Positions 1-12,900 of a stretch of DNA of 64,000 nucleotides are shown in pieces. This DNA is from Lithospermum erythrorhizon (taxonomy: Eukaryota > Streptophyta > Magnoliopsida > Boraginales > Boraginaceae): NCBI GenBank assembly GCA_019722365.1, contig JADFUC010001889.1, positions 3,038,001 through 3,102,000 on the forward strand, read 5' to 3'. The notes under the pieces were generated by a model that had not been told where the DNA came from, did not search any database, and saw nothing but the letters and a program-made list of their open reading frames with translations. The position numbers and the translations under genes are program-made. Each line of letters starts with the position of its first letter. Position 1 is the first letter of the stretch.

Positions 1-479
1 ATAATCATTCCTGAAATGTAGTAAGAAACTCCAGAGCAAATGATCCCCTACATCAAACATACATTTCTTCATTTGTTAAGGCAAATATAAGTCCATTGGA
101 ATTATGCAAATTGTTGTTGTTTTGTTAAGTGTCATCTGAAAACAATTCCCAGATTTACCTAAATATTTTCTATAATCATCTTATGTAACTTTGAATAAAG
201 GGTGTAATAGCACAACTACACTAAGTAAACCACTTTTTCATTTTTGAGGAAGTTAAAGTAGATCATTCAAATAAAAAAGACGCAGGTATTGACTAAGTTA
301 AAAATTAAAACTTAACATTTTTATGTTGTTTAATCTATTTAACTCTTAGCTATCATATGTTAGGATCATTGCATGTTTTTATTTTACTTAATGCTTAAAA
401 ATGAAGGAGATCTCATTATAGTCATATGCACTTAACTAATTAAGGAAAAAGCAAAATGAAAATGAAGAAGTGTGCCTAC

Positions 480-3161
480 ACTGTAGACATAAGCTAACAA
501 GTTAAGGTCCCAATGAAGTGCCCATATGGCAGCATTCCCCCTTTCAACCACCAGCGTCAGGGCGCTGCCTTGTAGTGCACCGGAGAAGCATATCAGCGTC
601 GTCAGGGAGAGCCCCGCCGGATATGATTTCAGTGTGATTGCCTGTTAAATTAATTTGCCATCAAGAAGAATATGACTGGAATTTATTTTATTATTGATAG
701 GATTATTTTGCACTAAAGTAACAACAACAATCATAATGCTCAATTATGTAATGGCATCAGTATCACTATCAAATTCATGGTTTAATGCTTTTCCCATTAG
801 GATTGTTAGTACGTAGTGGTCAGCAAATCACTGATGAGTGTCTTATTATGATGCTAATTTTGAAACATCTGTTCCTCTAGCATTCATTTAGTTGATGACT
901 ACCTAATGGCCAATAACATACATGAAAGCAACTTCTTTAACATAAAATATGAACAATTATTATGATTGGAGATAACACTATAAGGTCAGGTCATGAATAA
1001 ATAGTATTTTTAGTCTTCTCTTTTTAATTTTGCCCATTCTTGTTGTAAAAACAAATTATTTGGACCCCTGGTGGATGTTGAAATGTATAATGGGCTCTCC
1101 TCGGATTAAAATTACAACACAAAAAGTCTGGAGTAAAATTTGTTGGAAAACAAAGTTGACGTCCTCAATGAGCACCTAACCAATGTTTTTAATTCATTTT
1201 AGTCATGAAAATATAATTTCGACGTCCATGGTTTACACCAATACTCCATGAGCCCCTCATAAAATTCTGACCCCACTACTTATACCAATTTTTTGTTTTT
1301 GGAGAGCATAATGAACTACCCTACATGGGCTAAATATGTCAAAATATCAAATTTTTGATATTGTGGTGGTATGTTTGTATCAATTGTGCTAGGGTAGTTT
1401 GGATAGGAATAAGCTGGACTAGCCAGTGGTCAATGCCTCTCATCCATAATACTAGCTACTATCATCATCTTGAAAGTAATTATCATAAATGGTTAATTAT
1501 GAAATTATCATAATATCATATAATGTTTAATTATCAAATTATCACAAAATTTGGTTAATTATCAAATCATACTAGCTACTATATACATATAATGGTTAAT
1601 TATCAAATTATCATAAAATTTTCACCTGGAGGATGTAAAAGCTGGCCCAACAGACACAGCTTGCGACGATCATTATGGTGCCCTTGAGTGAGTCATGGCC
1701 ATGTGTGTCACTACTAGGAGAATGAACATGACTTTCTGGTTTTGTCCATGGGAAGGCTATTATAGGTCCTCCAATAAGGCTCATGATCATTGCTCCTCCA
1801 AGGGTCACAATAGTCCCCAAAATTTTCATTTGGCTATACAAACTTCTGATACTTACATCTTCAAGTCTTCAAAACAGAGAGAGCATCAAAAAGTAAGTAA
1901 TGGCTAATAATGTTTATAATAAAAATACTATAATGTGCCTCATTTCTCATTAACATGACGCAAATGGAAGTAATTTCAAATAAATTATTTTGTTGAGGCT
2001 AAATTTCGTTTACTTCAGCGATTGATCTTTATTTAAAATGGCCAAACTTAGAATATTTGAAATAGTTGAGGGGGGCAAATGAAATTTAGCCTTTTATTTT
2101 TTACTTAAAGATGTCCAAAATTCATTCTTATTTCCAATTATGAATCAAATCTCTAATTGTTATGAAACTATCATTCTTCAAAATTGATTTATGTCAAATT
2201 TAACGCTGAAAGCTAAGTAGACGCCAAGGAGGCAAGTTCACGTAAAAATTAAGTTTGGGCTGGTTTGATCTATTCAGAAGTTGAATTTCTTAATTGAGCT
2301 ATTAGAAAAAGTTGAAGGGACCAAATGAAATTTAGCCTTTTGTTGTTAACAAGGATACGTTCACATACATTTTGGAAAGAACCAGGCATTCTTTTTATTG
2401 AAAGGGAAATCTGAAAACTAAGCATACTTTGGAGCTTCAATAAGAACAAAGAATGCCACAAACAACTAAACAAGAGTAAATTGCTTTTGTGCACAAAATA
2501 TTACCTGAAGAGCCATGCAAACAAGAATGTCAAGGCAGGAAGAATATTGCACATGGCCGTGGTAAAAGTTGCTGTTGTATATTTCATTCCAGCATAATAT
2601 AAATTTTGATCAATTACTGGCCTGGTAAGAAAGTCTTCATCAAGGAGATGACATTTACACTTGTTACATTATTGGAAGAGTAAGATGAAATGCTTACTCT
2701 ATCAACCCCAATAACATAATCTTGAACATAATTGAGAGTGTCATTTCCGGCCTGATTTTCCTGTTCAACCAATTAGACATATTGTTTTTATAACCTTCAA
2801 AATAATCTCAACCAGAAAGAACAAATTAGAATTGTAAGAGTTAAAAATCCAACATGCAAAAAAATGACTCAATAGAGCAAGTGTAAAAACGAGTGTCGTG
2901 AATTTAAAAAATGTAACATAAATTGCTATACAAAGTGTATCATACGATAAGAACTCGAAAAAGATGGTACCTTTCAAAAAACAGGGCGAACGGAGCAAAA
3001 ACAACAGCGGCAATGAGATTTCTGTAAACTGTGAGAGCATAATGGCTCATTCCTCCATTAAGAGCAGCCTTAGCTATAATAGCATTCCCTGCTCGACCAA
3101 ACTGAAGAAACATAACTGCCAGATAAATCCTTGCATGACTTATCAACTTGGAACGCTCCAT
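480..3161 (-). CDS. WAT1-related / UMAMIT (nodulin MtN21-type) EamA transporter, 3' part missing
   Basis: This is a multi-pass exporter of the drug/metabolite transporter superfamily; plant members move amino acids or auxin-related solutes across the plasma or vacuole membrane. Five exons join in frame with GT-AG introns: 3161-2971, 2760-2698, 2621-2505, 1866-1626 and 641-480 (258 codons). The start ATG at 3161 opens with MERSKLISHARIYLAVMFLQ, followed by the family segments YALTVYRNLIAA, EPVIDQNLYYAGMKYTTATF and LPALTFLFAWLF, then the second-half EamA segment SFYILQAITLKSYPA and WALHWDLNLLAYVYS. The loop between the two EamA halves carries a His-rich stretch (HVHSPSSDTHGHD). The next intron starts at 479 and no later exon is recognisable before position 1, so roughly the last 100 residues lie outside the window. 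Subfamily and substrate cannot be assigned from sequence alone. Confidence 0.93.
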
Positions 3162-4050
3162 TATTAATTATTATTGTTACTATTATTATTATTATTGCAA
3201 TCGAATTGAATCAGTTGTGGTTGTACACTTGTACCAACTATATGCAAGTGATTTGATGAGTAATAACTTGTGTAATATGACTCTCTGATTACAATAGGCC
3301 TCTCTGGCTCTCTATATATACTCAAAATGGTAATGCGTAAGTACGTGGTTCGGCAGTGAACATCTTGATTTGCATGATTGGATTCTCCCATACACATAGC
3401 TAACGTATTTTTTAGTATATCGTGTTTCCAATTCTCAAATGTAAGTTTATGACTAAAATATCAAGTTATCTTTTATTTGGTGTTTCAATAAAGGATTTTC
3501 TTCTTGTATAGTTTGTAAGTACCAAATTTTATTAGGTGTATGGAAATGTAATGCATCGAGATCGAGGAGCTATAAACTAATTATAAAGTGGGCCCGAGTA
3601 TATAAAAAGAAAAGTGAGATTTTTAATCGGGGTAGGCGAAATAATGTAGATTTACAAAATTTTAATAAGAAGCATATATCGCGTTTTCAAAAAAAAGGTA
3701 AAAGATAAAATTAACATTTTAAAAAATCGAAACGGACCGAGACCTACTTTGGCCCTCAAAGAGCTCCGCCCCTAATCACATCCCTAAAAATTAAAATAGC
3801 TATTGAAATTATTAAAAATGAAAAAAATAGTGTTTTTACAGTTCCCCTAAAATAAGTTGTGCCATTATAAAATTATTCACTTACACTCTTCAACCCATAA
3901 ATTTATACTATCCATATTATTTTTTCAATAATAAAGTGGATAAATATAGAATATGTTAAAGAACATACATAAAATGCAAATTCTAAAAATAAAAAATAGC
4001 TATTGATATAGATAAAAAAATGTTCATACTGAGTATATTTATAAGCATCA
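3162..4050. other. Upstream region of the WAT1-like gene, no gene seen
   Basis: This stretch is AT-rich and contains the promoter side of the WAT1-like gene. A short TTATTA/ATTATT microsatellite (about 3163-3197) lies directly before its ATG. Open frames here have no recognisable protein similarity. Confidence 0.5.
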
Positions 4051-4059
4051 GCCTATCCA

Positions 4060-4515
4060 GCCCATTTAAGTGTTAGATCGGTACTACAACGGCCATCCAC
4101 CGGTTATTCTGAGGATACGTGTCATACTCTCGGTGCTCCAACTTAATCTCGATCGTCTGGCATAGCATCTTTTTATAAATATCGGTCTTATTTAAGCCAA
4201 ATTGCAAGTGTCGCAAAATTCCACCTCTCAATACTTTTCACTCTACTTGAATAGCTACCCAAGCTTAGCGTTAGGTGTTTGTAATCGGTCCCCGACCATA
4301 CTTTCAGGTCTAACGGCGACTCACGAAGATTCACCAGTTGCTAGAGGAAAGGCCATTGACGAATCAAGTAATCCGAAGCCCAAAACACAACGCCACATTC
4401 CTCACAAAGGATTTCTACTCGCCAAATCATAGTGGTAACGAGTTCAGAGTTGATTCGCCGAACAATAAACATGGATCAAGATTAAGTTACTCCTCAATAA
4501 AATATAGCGAATTAA
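4060..4515 (+). repeat. Possible LTR remnant (Ty3-type)
   Basis: The segment has a TATA-like TTTTTATAAATATCGG around 4170, then a leader with phrases typical of gypsy LTR downstream halves (GCGTTAGGTG, TCGGTCCCCGACC, CGGCGACTCACGAAG), and ends in CGAACAATAAACA. No partner LTR or internal coding region was found, so a solo or decayed LTR is only a reading of composition and layout. The two overlapping open frames inside have no recognisable product. Confidence 0.3.
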
Positions 4516-6420
4516 CTATTTAGAGTGAATTTTAGAAAAAAATTAGAAAAGTTGATGTAAATGCTGTAAGTATAGACAGGTCCAGAACTCCAATTTAGAG
4601 TTGTGTTCGTTCCGCAATTAACAACTAATAAAACTTTGAACTATACGTACTATTACTACTGAAGATAACAATGAAAAAACAACTAAAAAATTAAAATTGA
4701 AAAATATTGATGGTGTGGTTGCACCACTTTACTTAAGATAGTAGCCGCCTATTGTACAAGTTTTACAATTTAGGGGTCACCTTTTTAGCCTCCCTATATA
4801 TTATTTGTCATTAATGCATAATCTCAAAAATCTTTACCGATTATTATGTGTCACACACTCTCTTTAAGGGGTACACAAAGTTAACTTCCCAAAACATAAG
4901 GATGGAAATTGTATATTACATAGAGACAAAAATGGTAAACTAGACTTAATTTATATTATTGTGTGCTAATCGGAACTTTGGACTATCAATCACAATCACA
5001 GATGCTGGAAGGGTGCATTTTCTTGTTTTATAAGTAAATCTCAACTTCAATCATAGATCACAACCCCTATCTAGCAATTTTTTTTCGTCTTCCATCTTAA
5101 CATATTAAAAGCATATGCAAAAGGATGGTATACCAATTGTTCATATTATTGTTACAAAAGGGCTTACACTAAAAAAATTGACCAGAACACGTATCTCTAC
5201 CTTTATTTATGATCACGCCATAAGAAGCAAAGATTTTCGGTACATGAACGCTATCCTTTCGTATGAAAAACATTTGACATGGATGTACTTAAATTAGCAA
5301 ACCATGTCCCAACAGAATCATCGACACCTGCAGTACTGCATTACCTTCTATTACTACTCCTACTATTTTTACAATTAATCAGGAAATCAAATCAATACCT
5401 TCAAAAGTTGTTTGGTGTCACTATTAATAATACGTTGCCTTTTGTAATATATATATTATTAACTCTGTAAAAATCTATGGAGCAAATCAAGTTGATGGTT
5501 TGATTCCCTTATCAAACCACATTTACGAAGTACAACTAGTAAGAAGGTTTTCGGAATCTTTAACATAATATAACCCGGAAATAAATAACTTTATTGTGTG
5601 TGTACTATGGATATCCCAAGCTTCTGGGTATGTAAGAGTGCTAACAAAATATATACGTAAGCAAGGTGTTTATGACAGTGATGTTTTATTTCGTAATGAT
5701 GCATGTTTCCATTATCTGGGGCTTAGCTTTTGGCAGTTTGGCCTTATGCCTTGGGTTCTATTTATAGTAGAGGCTAGTAGGCTTAATATCTACCAGACTG
5801 CGTAATAACTACGTTGAGGCGGCCGTGTTGTAGCCCGCGATGCGGGCTACGTGTCACCGATACTGTTAGCGTGTGTCGGCACATTACGTGGCTACCGTTT
5901 TTATTGAGAAGGCTTAATCGTCTTTATATACATGACAAACTATTATGACTAATACTATTTGAAGCTCCTACTTGACTTGATATTGTGTATCGTCAAGTCA
6001 CTTATTAAGCAAAATTAGGCAGGATTCAGAGATTGCTTGTCTATAAGCTCTTAGGAATTGTAATCTGTATGATGATTTCTAGACCGAATCTTAACAACAA
6101 TTTTCATAATAGATGGAATCAATGTGGGTATTAATACGGAATAGTATTTTTACTGTACAGTATATATTTCTAATTCAATATCACATTTTTTCATGTATTT
6201 AAATTCTTAAAGTAGTAAACTTCAAATGCATAACTTTCCTGTCTAGTGAAGTTCAAGATTTTATATAATCTTTCTTTTTGATATAATGAAATAAATCAAA
6301 ACGATTTATTATACTAATAACCATTATAGACATTCGAAAAAAAAATCATTGTAGACATTCGAAATGTATTAAATAATTTAATTAAATTCGATTTATTTTA
6401 ATCGGTGAAATCGATTAAAT
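4516..6420. other. Intergenic, no gene recognised
   Basis: AT-rich sequence. Around 5580-5940 a more GC-rich block contains a TTCTATTTATAGTAGAG TATA-like site, a GCCCGCGATGCGGGC hairpin (5832-5846), and resembles retrotransposon LTR sequence. I cannot assign it to a family. Confidence 0.3.
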
Positions 6421-7960
6421 AGGAAATCAATCAGCGCGAAATTTCTGCGTGATGATTAGGGTTGACCGAGCCAACAAAAATAGTAATGAGGGTTCCGGGG
6501 AATTAAGCCCACGAAATTAAATTAAAGTTGAAATTAGGGTTTTACGCGGTAATTAACCCTAAATTTTAACCTTTCAACGGCAGTTCGGAGAAATAGCCCC
6601 GAATTAAATGCCAATCGAAGCTAGGGCTTCCAGAAATCCCAATCTATTACGTCAATTCGGCTGTTGGCATGAAATGGGAGTTAGAAAGCAGGGCTTAAAA
6701 TGAAGACTCTAGAAAGAGTTTAAAAGCGGACACTTGAAAGTCGGGGCGATATGAAAATGGTTTGACCACAAAAGAATGGGCACATAACTTTGATTAATGG
6801 AACCCACGTAGTTGGAAGAGGGACAAAGTAATTTCCGAAATCGGCGGTCGGATCTTACCTGAAATCAGCAGTTAAAGATCAAAATCCGGTGATTATGGAT
6901 CAGCCGTCGGAAAGAGCCGAGAAAGCCTATAAATACCTCTATTATGACCGAAAAAATCACCCATGAATACAACAAAAAAATACAACAAAAAGCTCATAGC
7001 ATAAAAACAACTCAGAAGGTATTTCTTCATAGAAAACCTTTGAAGATTGTTACTTTATCAGGAGAAAATCATCAAAAAAATGTTACTTGTCTTCCAATAA
7101 ATCTAAGCAGGGTGCCATAATTTGAGAAGCGAGGTAGCGAACACAAAAATCTTGACATCGGACGAATAGAGCATAGAATTAGAGACAAGGTTGAATTTCT
7201 ACACTCATGAGTAATTTCGAGGATAAAGGAAACAAAAGCTAATGAATCGATAATTCGGATACCGTAAATTAAATAAACTCTGAATTAAGCTATAAAAGCC
7301 CCTACAGTAAATCATAGGCGGGATATACGTATATAGCTCCCGTCCCAATTTGTCGGGAAACAAGAGATAATATGCTTAGGCATCATAGCAGCGATAATAG
7401 CACTGAAGATGAGGAATAAGCTCTAGCGCCTCGCTCGATCTAGCTATTTGAGATCAATTTGCTAAGGCCCTCTTCTTGGAACAAATATCAAATCGAGTCT
7501 AACTCACAGCGACCGAGTCTAGAGACCAAGATCAAGTCAGAATGACCGCTTTGCGGGTATCTGTTGCTAAGGCGCTTCCCCGACTCGGACCGTATCGAGT
7601 CAAAGATCAAATCCAGACTCAAGTCTTATCGATCTAGAGATAAATGCGATCCCGGAACTCTATCCGATCTGCTTGTCAAAGGTGGAAGCCTGAATCCTAT
7701 CCATTTTAAGATCCTTTGCTTGATCCCAGAACAAATTCAAATCGGCTCGAGGATCGTATAAGCTGTCCGGAGCACAAATCAGAAACACAAATTCGATGAC
7801 CCCAAATGAGGCGCCCCAATCCAAGACTTTGATCTAAATCGAATCAAGATTACATCAAATCCAAATTAAGTGACATCTCAGCTTGATCGAGGAAGTGCGT
7901 TTGAAACTTGATAAAGTGATAATCGGACCTCATCGTTTGATAATTTTTTTATGCGCAGAT
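6420..7960 (+). repeat. Retrotransposon-like non-coding block (LTR candidate)
   Basis: Moderately GC-rich block with a TATA-like GCCTATAAATACCTC at about 6928 followed by an A-rich leader, as in gypsy LTRs, then 600 bases with many stop codons. The only open frame (7564-7761) matches nothing I know. The ends of the block are not defined. Confidence 0.3.
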
Positions 7961-8860
7961 AGATTTAGAAGGGGTTTATTATATTGGTGCGTTATAAATA
8001 ATAGAAATCTTTCTAGCAGTTACAACCATGTTTTTTATCTATTGCAAAATACTAGATAGTTTTTACCATTCATCTTGGATCAACTTATAATTTCGTACAT
8101 ACAATTTGACCTCCTATCCCATTTAGGCGTAATTTTATTTAAGGTATTTACTAGGGTATGTTATTGTTCTAATAAATTCAAATGCATATATTTTATACTA
8201 CCATATTTAGGATATTCATTCTTAATTAAAATTTGTCTTACAGGATGAAACGGATATCTTTTAGCCAATTATTAATCATGGAAAAAATTTCAGCCATTAG
8301 CATAGTGTGAGTCAGAAATGATTAATGTCCTTATTTGAACCTCCATAGATATCCACCATATATAATTATATATTATATATGCATAAACTCCATCAATCAT
8401 TCGTAGGATAAAATGTTGTACGCTACTCTTGATATCTATTATAATTTGACCGAACCATATGGAAGTCTTTTTCAGGTCATGAGCTCCATCCATTATATTT
8501 TCTCCTCTCACAAAGAAGCTTTCGTAAAGTACTTGAAATTAACATTTAACCACATTATCTAATACTTCAAAGTAGTGGAAAATTAGTTAAAATCTCACTT
8601 CTTTTATAAAAATTGTAAGACAATTCTATGAGTACTACTTTGGTCCCTAGAATTTAGAAAGATTTCCAAAATTAGAGCATATATAAAATACTACTATAAA
8701 GTTTTGTTTGGCATGGAGAAAAAGATTAAAATGAATGTGAGTTGATTCTAATATTTGTTGGTGTTGCTGTGAGATATTGGATGAAGTTTTTCTATAATAA
8801 GTATTGATGTTATAATAGTTGGTCTATGACAACTGGAAGGATACTCGATATTATGTATTC
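7961..8860. other. Intergenic, no gene recognised
   Basis: AT-rich sequence with many stops in all frames. I see no protein similarity and no structured repeat. Confidence 0.4.
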
Positions 8861-8879
8861 GTCCGAGTGTTAAAACTAA

Positions 8880-9262
8880 GGCTTCCGTCGGAGTCGGTTC
8901 GGTTAGGTTTGGGGGGTATTCGAGCCCAGGCAGGCTTTGATCGGTGGAGTTGAGATGGGGCTTAGAAACCGGTTCGGTTCAGGTAGAGTTCAGTTCGGTT
9001 CTCGATTATTTCACGGTTTTTGTTCGGTTCAGTTTCAGGATTAGTTTCGATTCGGTTCTCGGTTATTTTCGGTTATATATATATATAATATTTTTAAATT
9101 TTTTTTTTTAATTAAAAGAAATTCAATCGGTTCGATTCGGTTCGAACATCGGTTCTCGGGGAAACCGAACGGCAAAAGAAATATTTTGATTTTATTATTC
9201 GAACCTAAATCGGTTCGGTTCCTCAATTCAGAGTTATTTTCGGTTCGGTTCAGTCGAGTTCG
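8880..9262. repeat. GGTTCGG-rich low-complexity block
   Basis: CGGTTCGGTT-type motifs recur irregularly in both orientations through this block, with an AT microsatellite (9074-9115) inside. Its translation gives only Arg/Asn/Pro/Glu-rich low complexity. Comparable shorter blocks occur at 19035-19170, 55055-55235 and 56845-56930, so it is a dispersed repeat rather than a gene. Confidence 0.6.
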
Positions 9263-10060
9263 GTTGAATTTGTATTTTTGTTGGCTTTAGTTAAAGCCAT
9301 GGCTTGAGGTATTTCCACTTGCTTGAAGAGATATTGACTGCAAAGATTGATTGTGGTCAAGAAGATATTGTGCTTCAAATTTGTTAAGATTCGATTTGAA
9401 GATTTGCATGGATAAGAAAACTTTGTGATGCGACAAAGATCTCGTTTTAGTTGAAAGATATTCCTTGAAGATCAAGTTATTGAGATTTGGCAAGTGAGGA
9501 GTCGGTTGGGACTCAATGTATTAAGGAAAGATTTTTTGATTCCATATCAAAGACTTTACTTATTGACTGAAGACCGAAGCCCTAATGTGTCCTGGTATGG
9601 GAGTTGAGCACAAAGTTATGAAGTGTGCCTCGTATTTATTATTCATAGAGTGTTCTTGTGTTTTTGTGAGTAATGTCGAGTTTATTGTATAATATTTGTG
9701 TTGGAAAGAGGGAATTCTCACAAACTTCTAACTCTTGTCACGATTGTTTATGACGTTATGTTATAACAATCCTTGAGAGTTTACCTTGATTTGATTCTTG
9801 TAAGTCGAACACTGGGAGAGTGTTGATGTGAAAGATAGAAGATATGAGAGCCTATTCTTAGAAGCTTATTTGGAGTAGAGTAGGGCGAAGTAGAATATGG
9901 AGTATTCGTGTAAGACCTTGCTTGTAACATCTTTATTGTTATAGTGGAAACCTTCACTGGGCAAACTATTCCCCGAACCTAAAAATTTGCTACATTGGCA
10001 CGAGCGAGTCTCACGTTGTGTGTTCTTTACTTTATTGTCTTGAATAATTTTCGTATTTGT
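9263..10060 (+). repeat. Copia-like LTR/leader remnant
   Basis: The pattern resembles the R-U5 end of plant copia LTRs: CTTGTAACATCTTTATTG, then a 'tagtggaaaccttcactgggcaaa...ccccgaacc' segment (about 9939-9980), then GCACGAGCGAGTCTCACG and a T-rich end near 10060. It lies upstream of copia reverse transcriptase remnants in the same orientation. A tRNA primer site was not found, so the 5' boundary of the element is unresolved. Confidence 0.45.
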
Positions 10061-10917
10061 CATCATTCTTTGTTATTATTTGTTGGTTTTCTAGCCAGTC
10101 GTTTGGAGGAAATGAATTTACTTTTTTCGGGTTAAGGGCTGATAGGAATATGGCGAAACATAGAACTTTACAAACGAACAACAATAATTTGTTCATATAC
10201 GATTACAATCAAAATGTAATGAATGAACTAATTCATTGCATTAAGAAAATTATTTAGATATATATTCTTTAATAGTAATTTTTTAGATTAAGAAAATTAT
10301 TTTTCAATTCATAAATTGAATAATTATCATGCAAAAACTTTTTAGCCTTGAGTAAATTCAAGTGTTGCATTAAAATAGAATTTCACGTTATTGTGATGTT
10401 AAAAATAAAAAAGAAATCGAGAATGATATTATGCTCCGAACACTTTTATCATTGGTGAGAAGGTGATGAGTATGGTACTATATAATTGAGCTAGAATATG
10501 TTCATCATGAACATATGGTAATGCTTTATATGTATATGAAAATGAGTAAAACTTCTTTATGCGTATTATAAAGAGGTAGATAATTAAAACTGATATTTAA
10601 ATTGTTACTTAAGAACTTTCAGTAAATTTGAAGATTTATTAATTATATAATTGTTATAGGAGTTAAACTTTAGAAATATACTTTTCAACCAATAAAAATA
10701 GAAAATATTATAATAAAGATAATATAGTAATTAATAATATGAAAATGAAAGAAACATACTCACACTTTTATAAGCGAAAATTGTTTTATAATAAATTATG
10801 AATTATTTTATGGGATTGTTTTTATAATAAATTATACTCAGGTAGTATTAAATATAATGTTAGAAATACACTACAATTTAAGTTGAGCAAAATCCACATC
10901 TAAACTTTAGGAGATAT
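10061..10917. other. AT-rich spacer, no coding signal
   Basis: Very AT-rich sequence between the LTR-like block and the copia reverse transcriptase remnant. The gag and integrase regions expected here are not recognisable, so they are deleted or fully decayed. Confidence 0.4.
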
Positions 10918-11990
10918 ACATGACTGACAAATGGTTTCTAGATGCAGCTTGAGGGACTATATTGCAAGTTGAAGAAATGCTTATATGGTTTGAAGCGATG
11001 CTTGAAATTTGGTATTAAGAAATTTGATAGCTACGTACTTGAGATTGGGTATTTGAGGGAATCCATATAGCTTGATTGTGTATACTACAACAAGGTCAAA
11101 GATGGGTCATTCATTTCCTTGGTATTGTATGTAGATGATATGTTGTTTAGTTGTAGTCATAGTGGAGACATTTAGAGATTTGAAGGGACTACTTAAATCA
11201 CAGTTTGATATGAAGGATTTAGGTGATGTCAAAAAATTTTGGGAATAGAGATCTCTGAGAGATAGAAGTCGAGGAAGCTTTTGTTAAGAAGGCTACATTG
11301 AAGATACATCGAGATTTGGTATGGCTTACACTAAAAGCTATTGATACTCCCTAGTGCTTAAATAAATGACCCCATGGTGGTAATTCTGCTTTCAAATAAA
11401 TACGAGGAAAGAAAGAATACGCCAATACATGTTCGCCCACAGCCGCATTTGATCTGATTGAAGATTTTGATGTATGATATAGCTGCTGAACTGGGATCGC
11501 ACATATTATCGGTGTTGTTAGTAAGGTTTATGGGAGCACAGGAAAGGAGCGTTAGCAAATTGTGAAAGAGGATGTTGATTTCTGGGAAGTAATATTATTT
11601 GCAGATGACCACGGTGCGACTATGAATTAGAGATGTGGATAGCAGTCGATGGCGGGTATGTGTTCACTCTTGGTAGTTAGAGAACTCTTTCACGGTTCGC
11701 GATGACTTTGTCACCACTTTGGAGGGCTACTTTGCATATCCGCGGTGACTTTGTCTACTGCGAGATAGAGTATATGTCTTTGACGGAAGGCTGCTAAGGA
11801 AAATTTGATTGAGTATTAGTCAACGACTTGGGGGGCTACGTAAAGCGAGCCAAGATATTGTGTATTGTGATAAGAGCACTTGGAGTGCGATATGTTTGAC
11901 GGCTTGATCGGGGAGTTGAGGAACACATTGAAGTGAGATATCATTTCTTGATGAGTGAAAAGAGGAATCCAAGGTAAACAAAGTTGGTTA
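10918..11990 (+). mobile_element. Decayed Ty1/copia pol (reverse transcriptase and RNase H)
   Basis: Translated in changing frames, this gives copia pol landmarks in order: LEGLYCKLKKCLYGLK (about 10947-10994), a VYYNKVKDGSF segment, the intact catalytic motif YVDD (11128-11139), FDMKDLGD-like and DVKKILG-like segments near 11205-11240, then RNase H/terminal pieces: EYMSLTEG (about 11770), VNDLGG and a final EVRYHFLMSEK (about 11930-11960) resembling the HIDVRYHFI box. Several in-frame stops and frameshifts make it non-functional. Gag, protease and integrase are not recognisable. The strand matches the LTR-like block upstream. Confidence 0.8.
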
Positions 11991-12324
11991 CGACAAACAA
12001 CCGGTGATATGTTCTGATGGGTTCCTAAATAGTAAGGTTTTGACATTGTTTGAACTTTGCAAATGTTCGAGTTGTTAGTTGCTCGCGGTAGAGGCGACAT
12101 CGAGGTAGGCAATACGTAGATTTAGGGTGAAATGCGATGCGTGCGTAATGGGCCATGCACCGCATATGTTTCACTATCACAGGCACATCGGTATGAGGAT
12201 TCATGTGGTGTGATACGGGCGCATCGGCATCACAATGCCAGTGCATCGGTGCAATTTTTCGGTTATCTGTTTTCAGCGGAGAATGCATTTTTACGTTTAT
12301 CTAACATGGGAGAAAATTCAAGTC

Positions 12325-12900
12325 AAGGTGGATATTTGTTAAAATGCTTTGAATGTAAGAGTTGAGCAATGTTCCACGTGAAAACTTTAAGTTTAGTTTG
12401 ATAGTTGGTCACTGTAATTAACTTTTCTTAGTGTTTGTACGCAAATAGTTAGTGGGTTTTGTTATATTAGTATTCACTCAATTATTTGATTATAATTTGT
12501 ATTTCTCATCTGTTATAGTGAAATTTAAATTGGTTTTGCTTTCGTGGATTAGTCGACAAGCGTTTGTTTGATTAGTCAGAACAAAGCTTTTTGTTTGGGA
12601 TATCACGTAAAAATTATGATGTTATTTCTTTTCAAGTCTTTTACTTAATTTCTAGTCTCGTACCGTACTTCGTTATAACAAACACGTGTTTGTTATAACA
12701 TATAATATATTTATATATTGTTTAATGTTTGGTGAAAAATATTTCATTACATTATACATTTGACATAAATTTCATATTGATGTACTTTCATCACATTATA
12801 TAATTAACAATAAATTAGAATGATTACTGTTAGAGACTTAGAGTGGAGAAGTTACGTCAAACTTTTTCCTGCCGGAGTCGAAGGATTTCCACAAATGTCG
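12325..12900 (+). repeat. Probable polypurine tract and 3' LTR start of the copia remnant
   Basis: AAGGTGGATATT (12325-12336) followed by TGTTAAAATG matches the usual copia arrangement of a purine-rich 'aaggtggagatt' tract abutting an LTR that begins TGTT. The following 560 bases are non-coding. They do not align by eye with the 9263-10060 block, so the two LTRs may belong to different insertions or have diverged; the right end is arbitrary. Confidence 0.4.
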
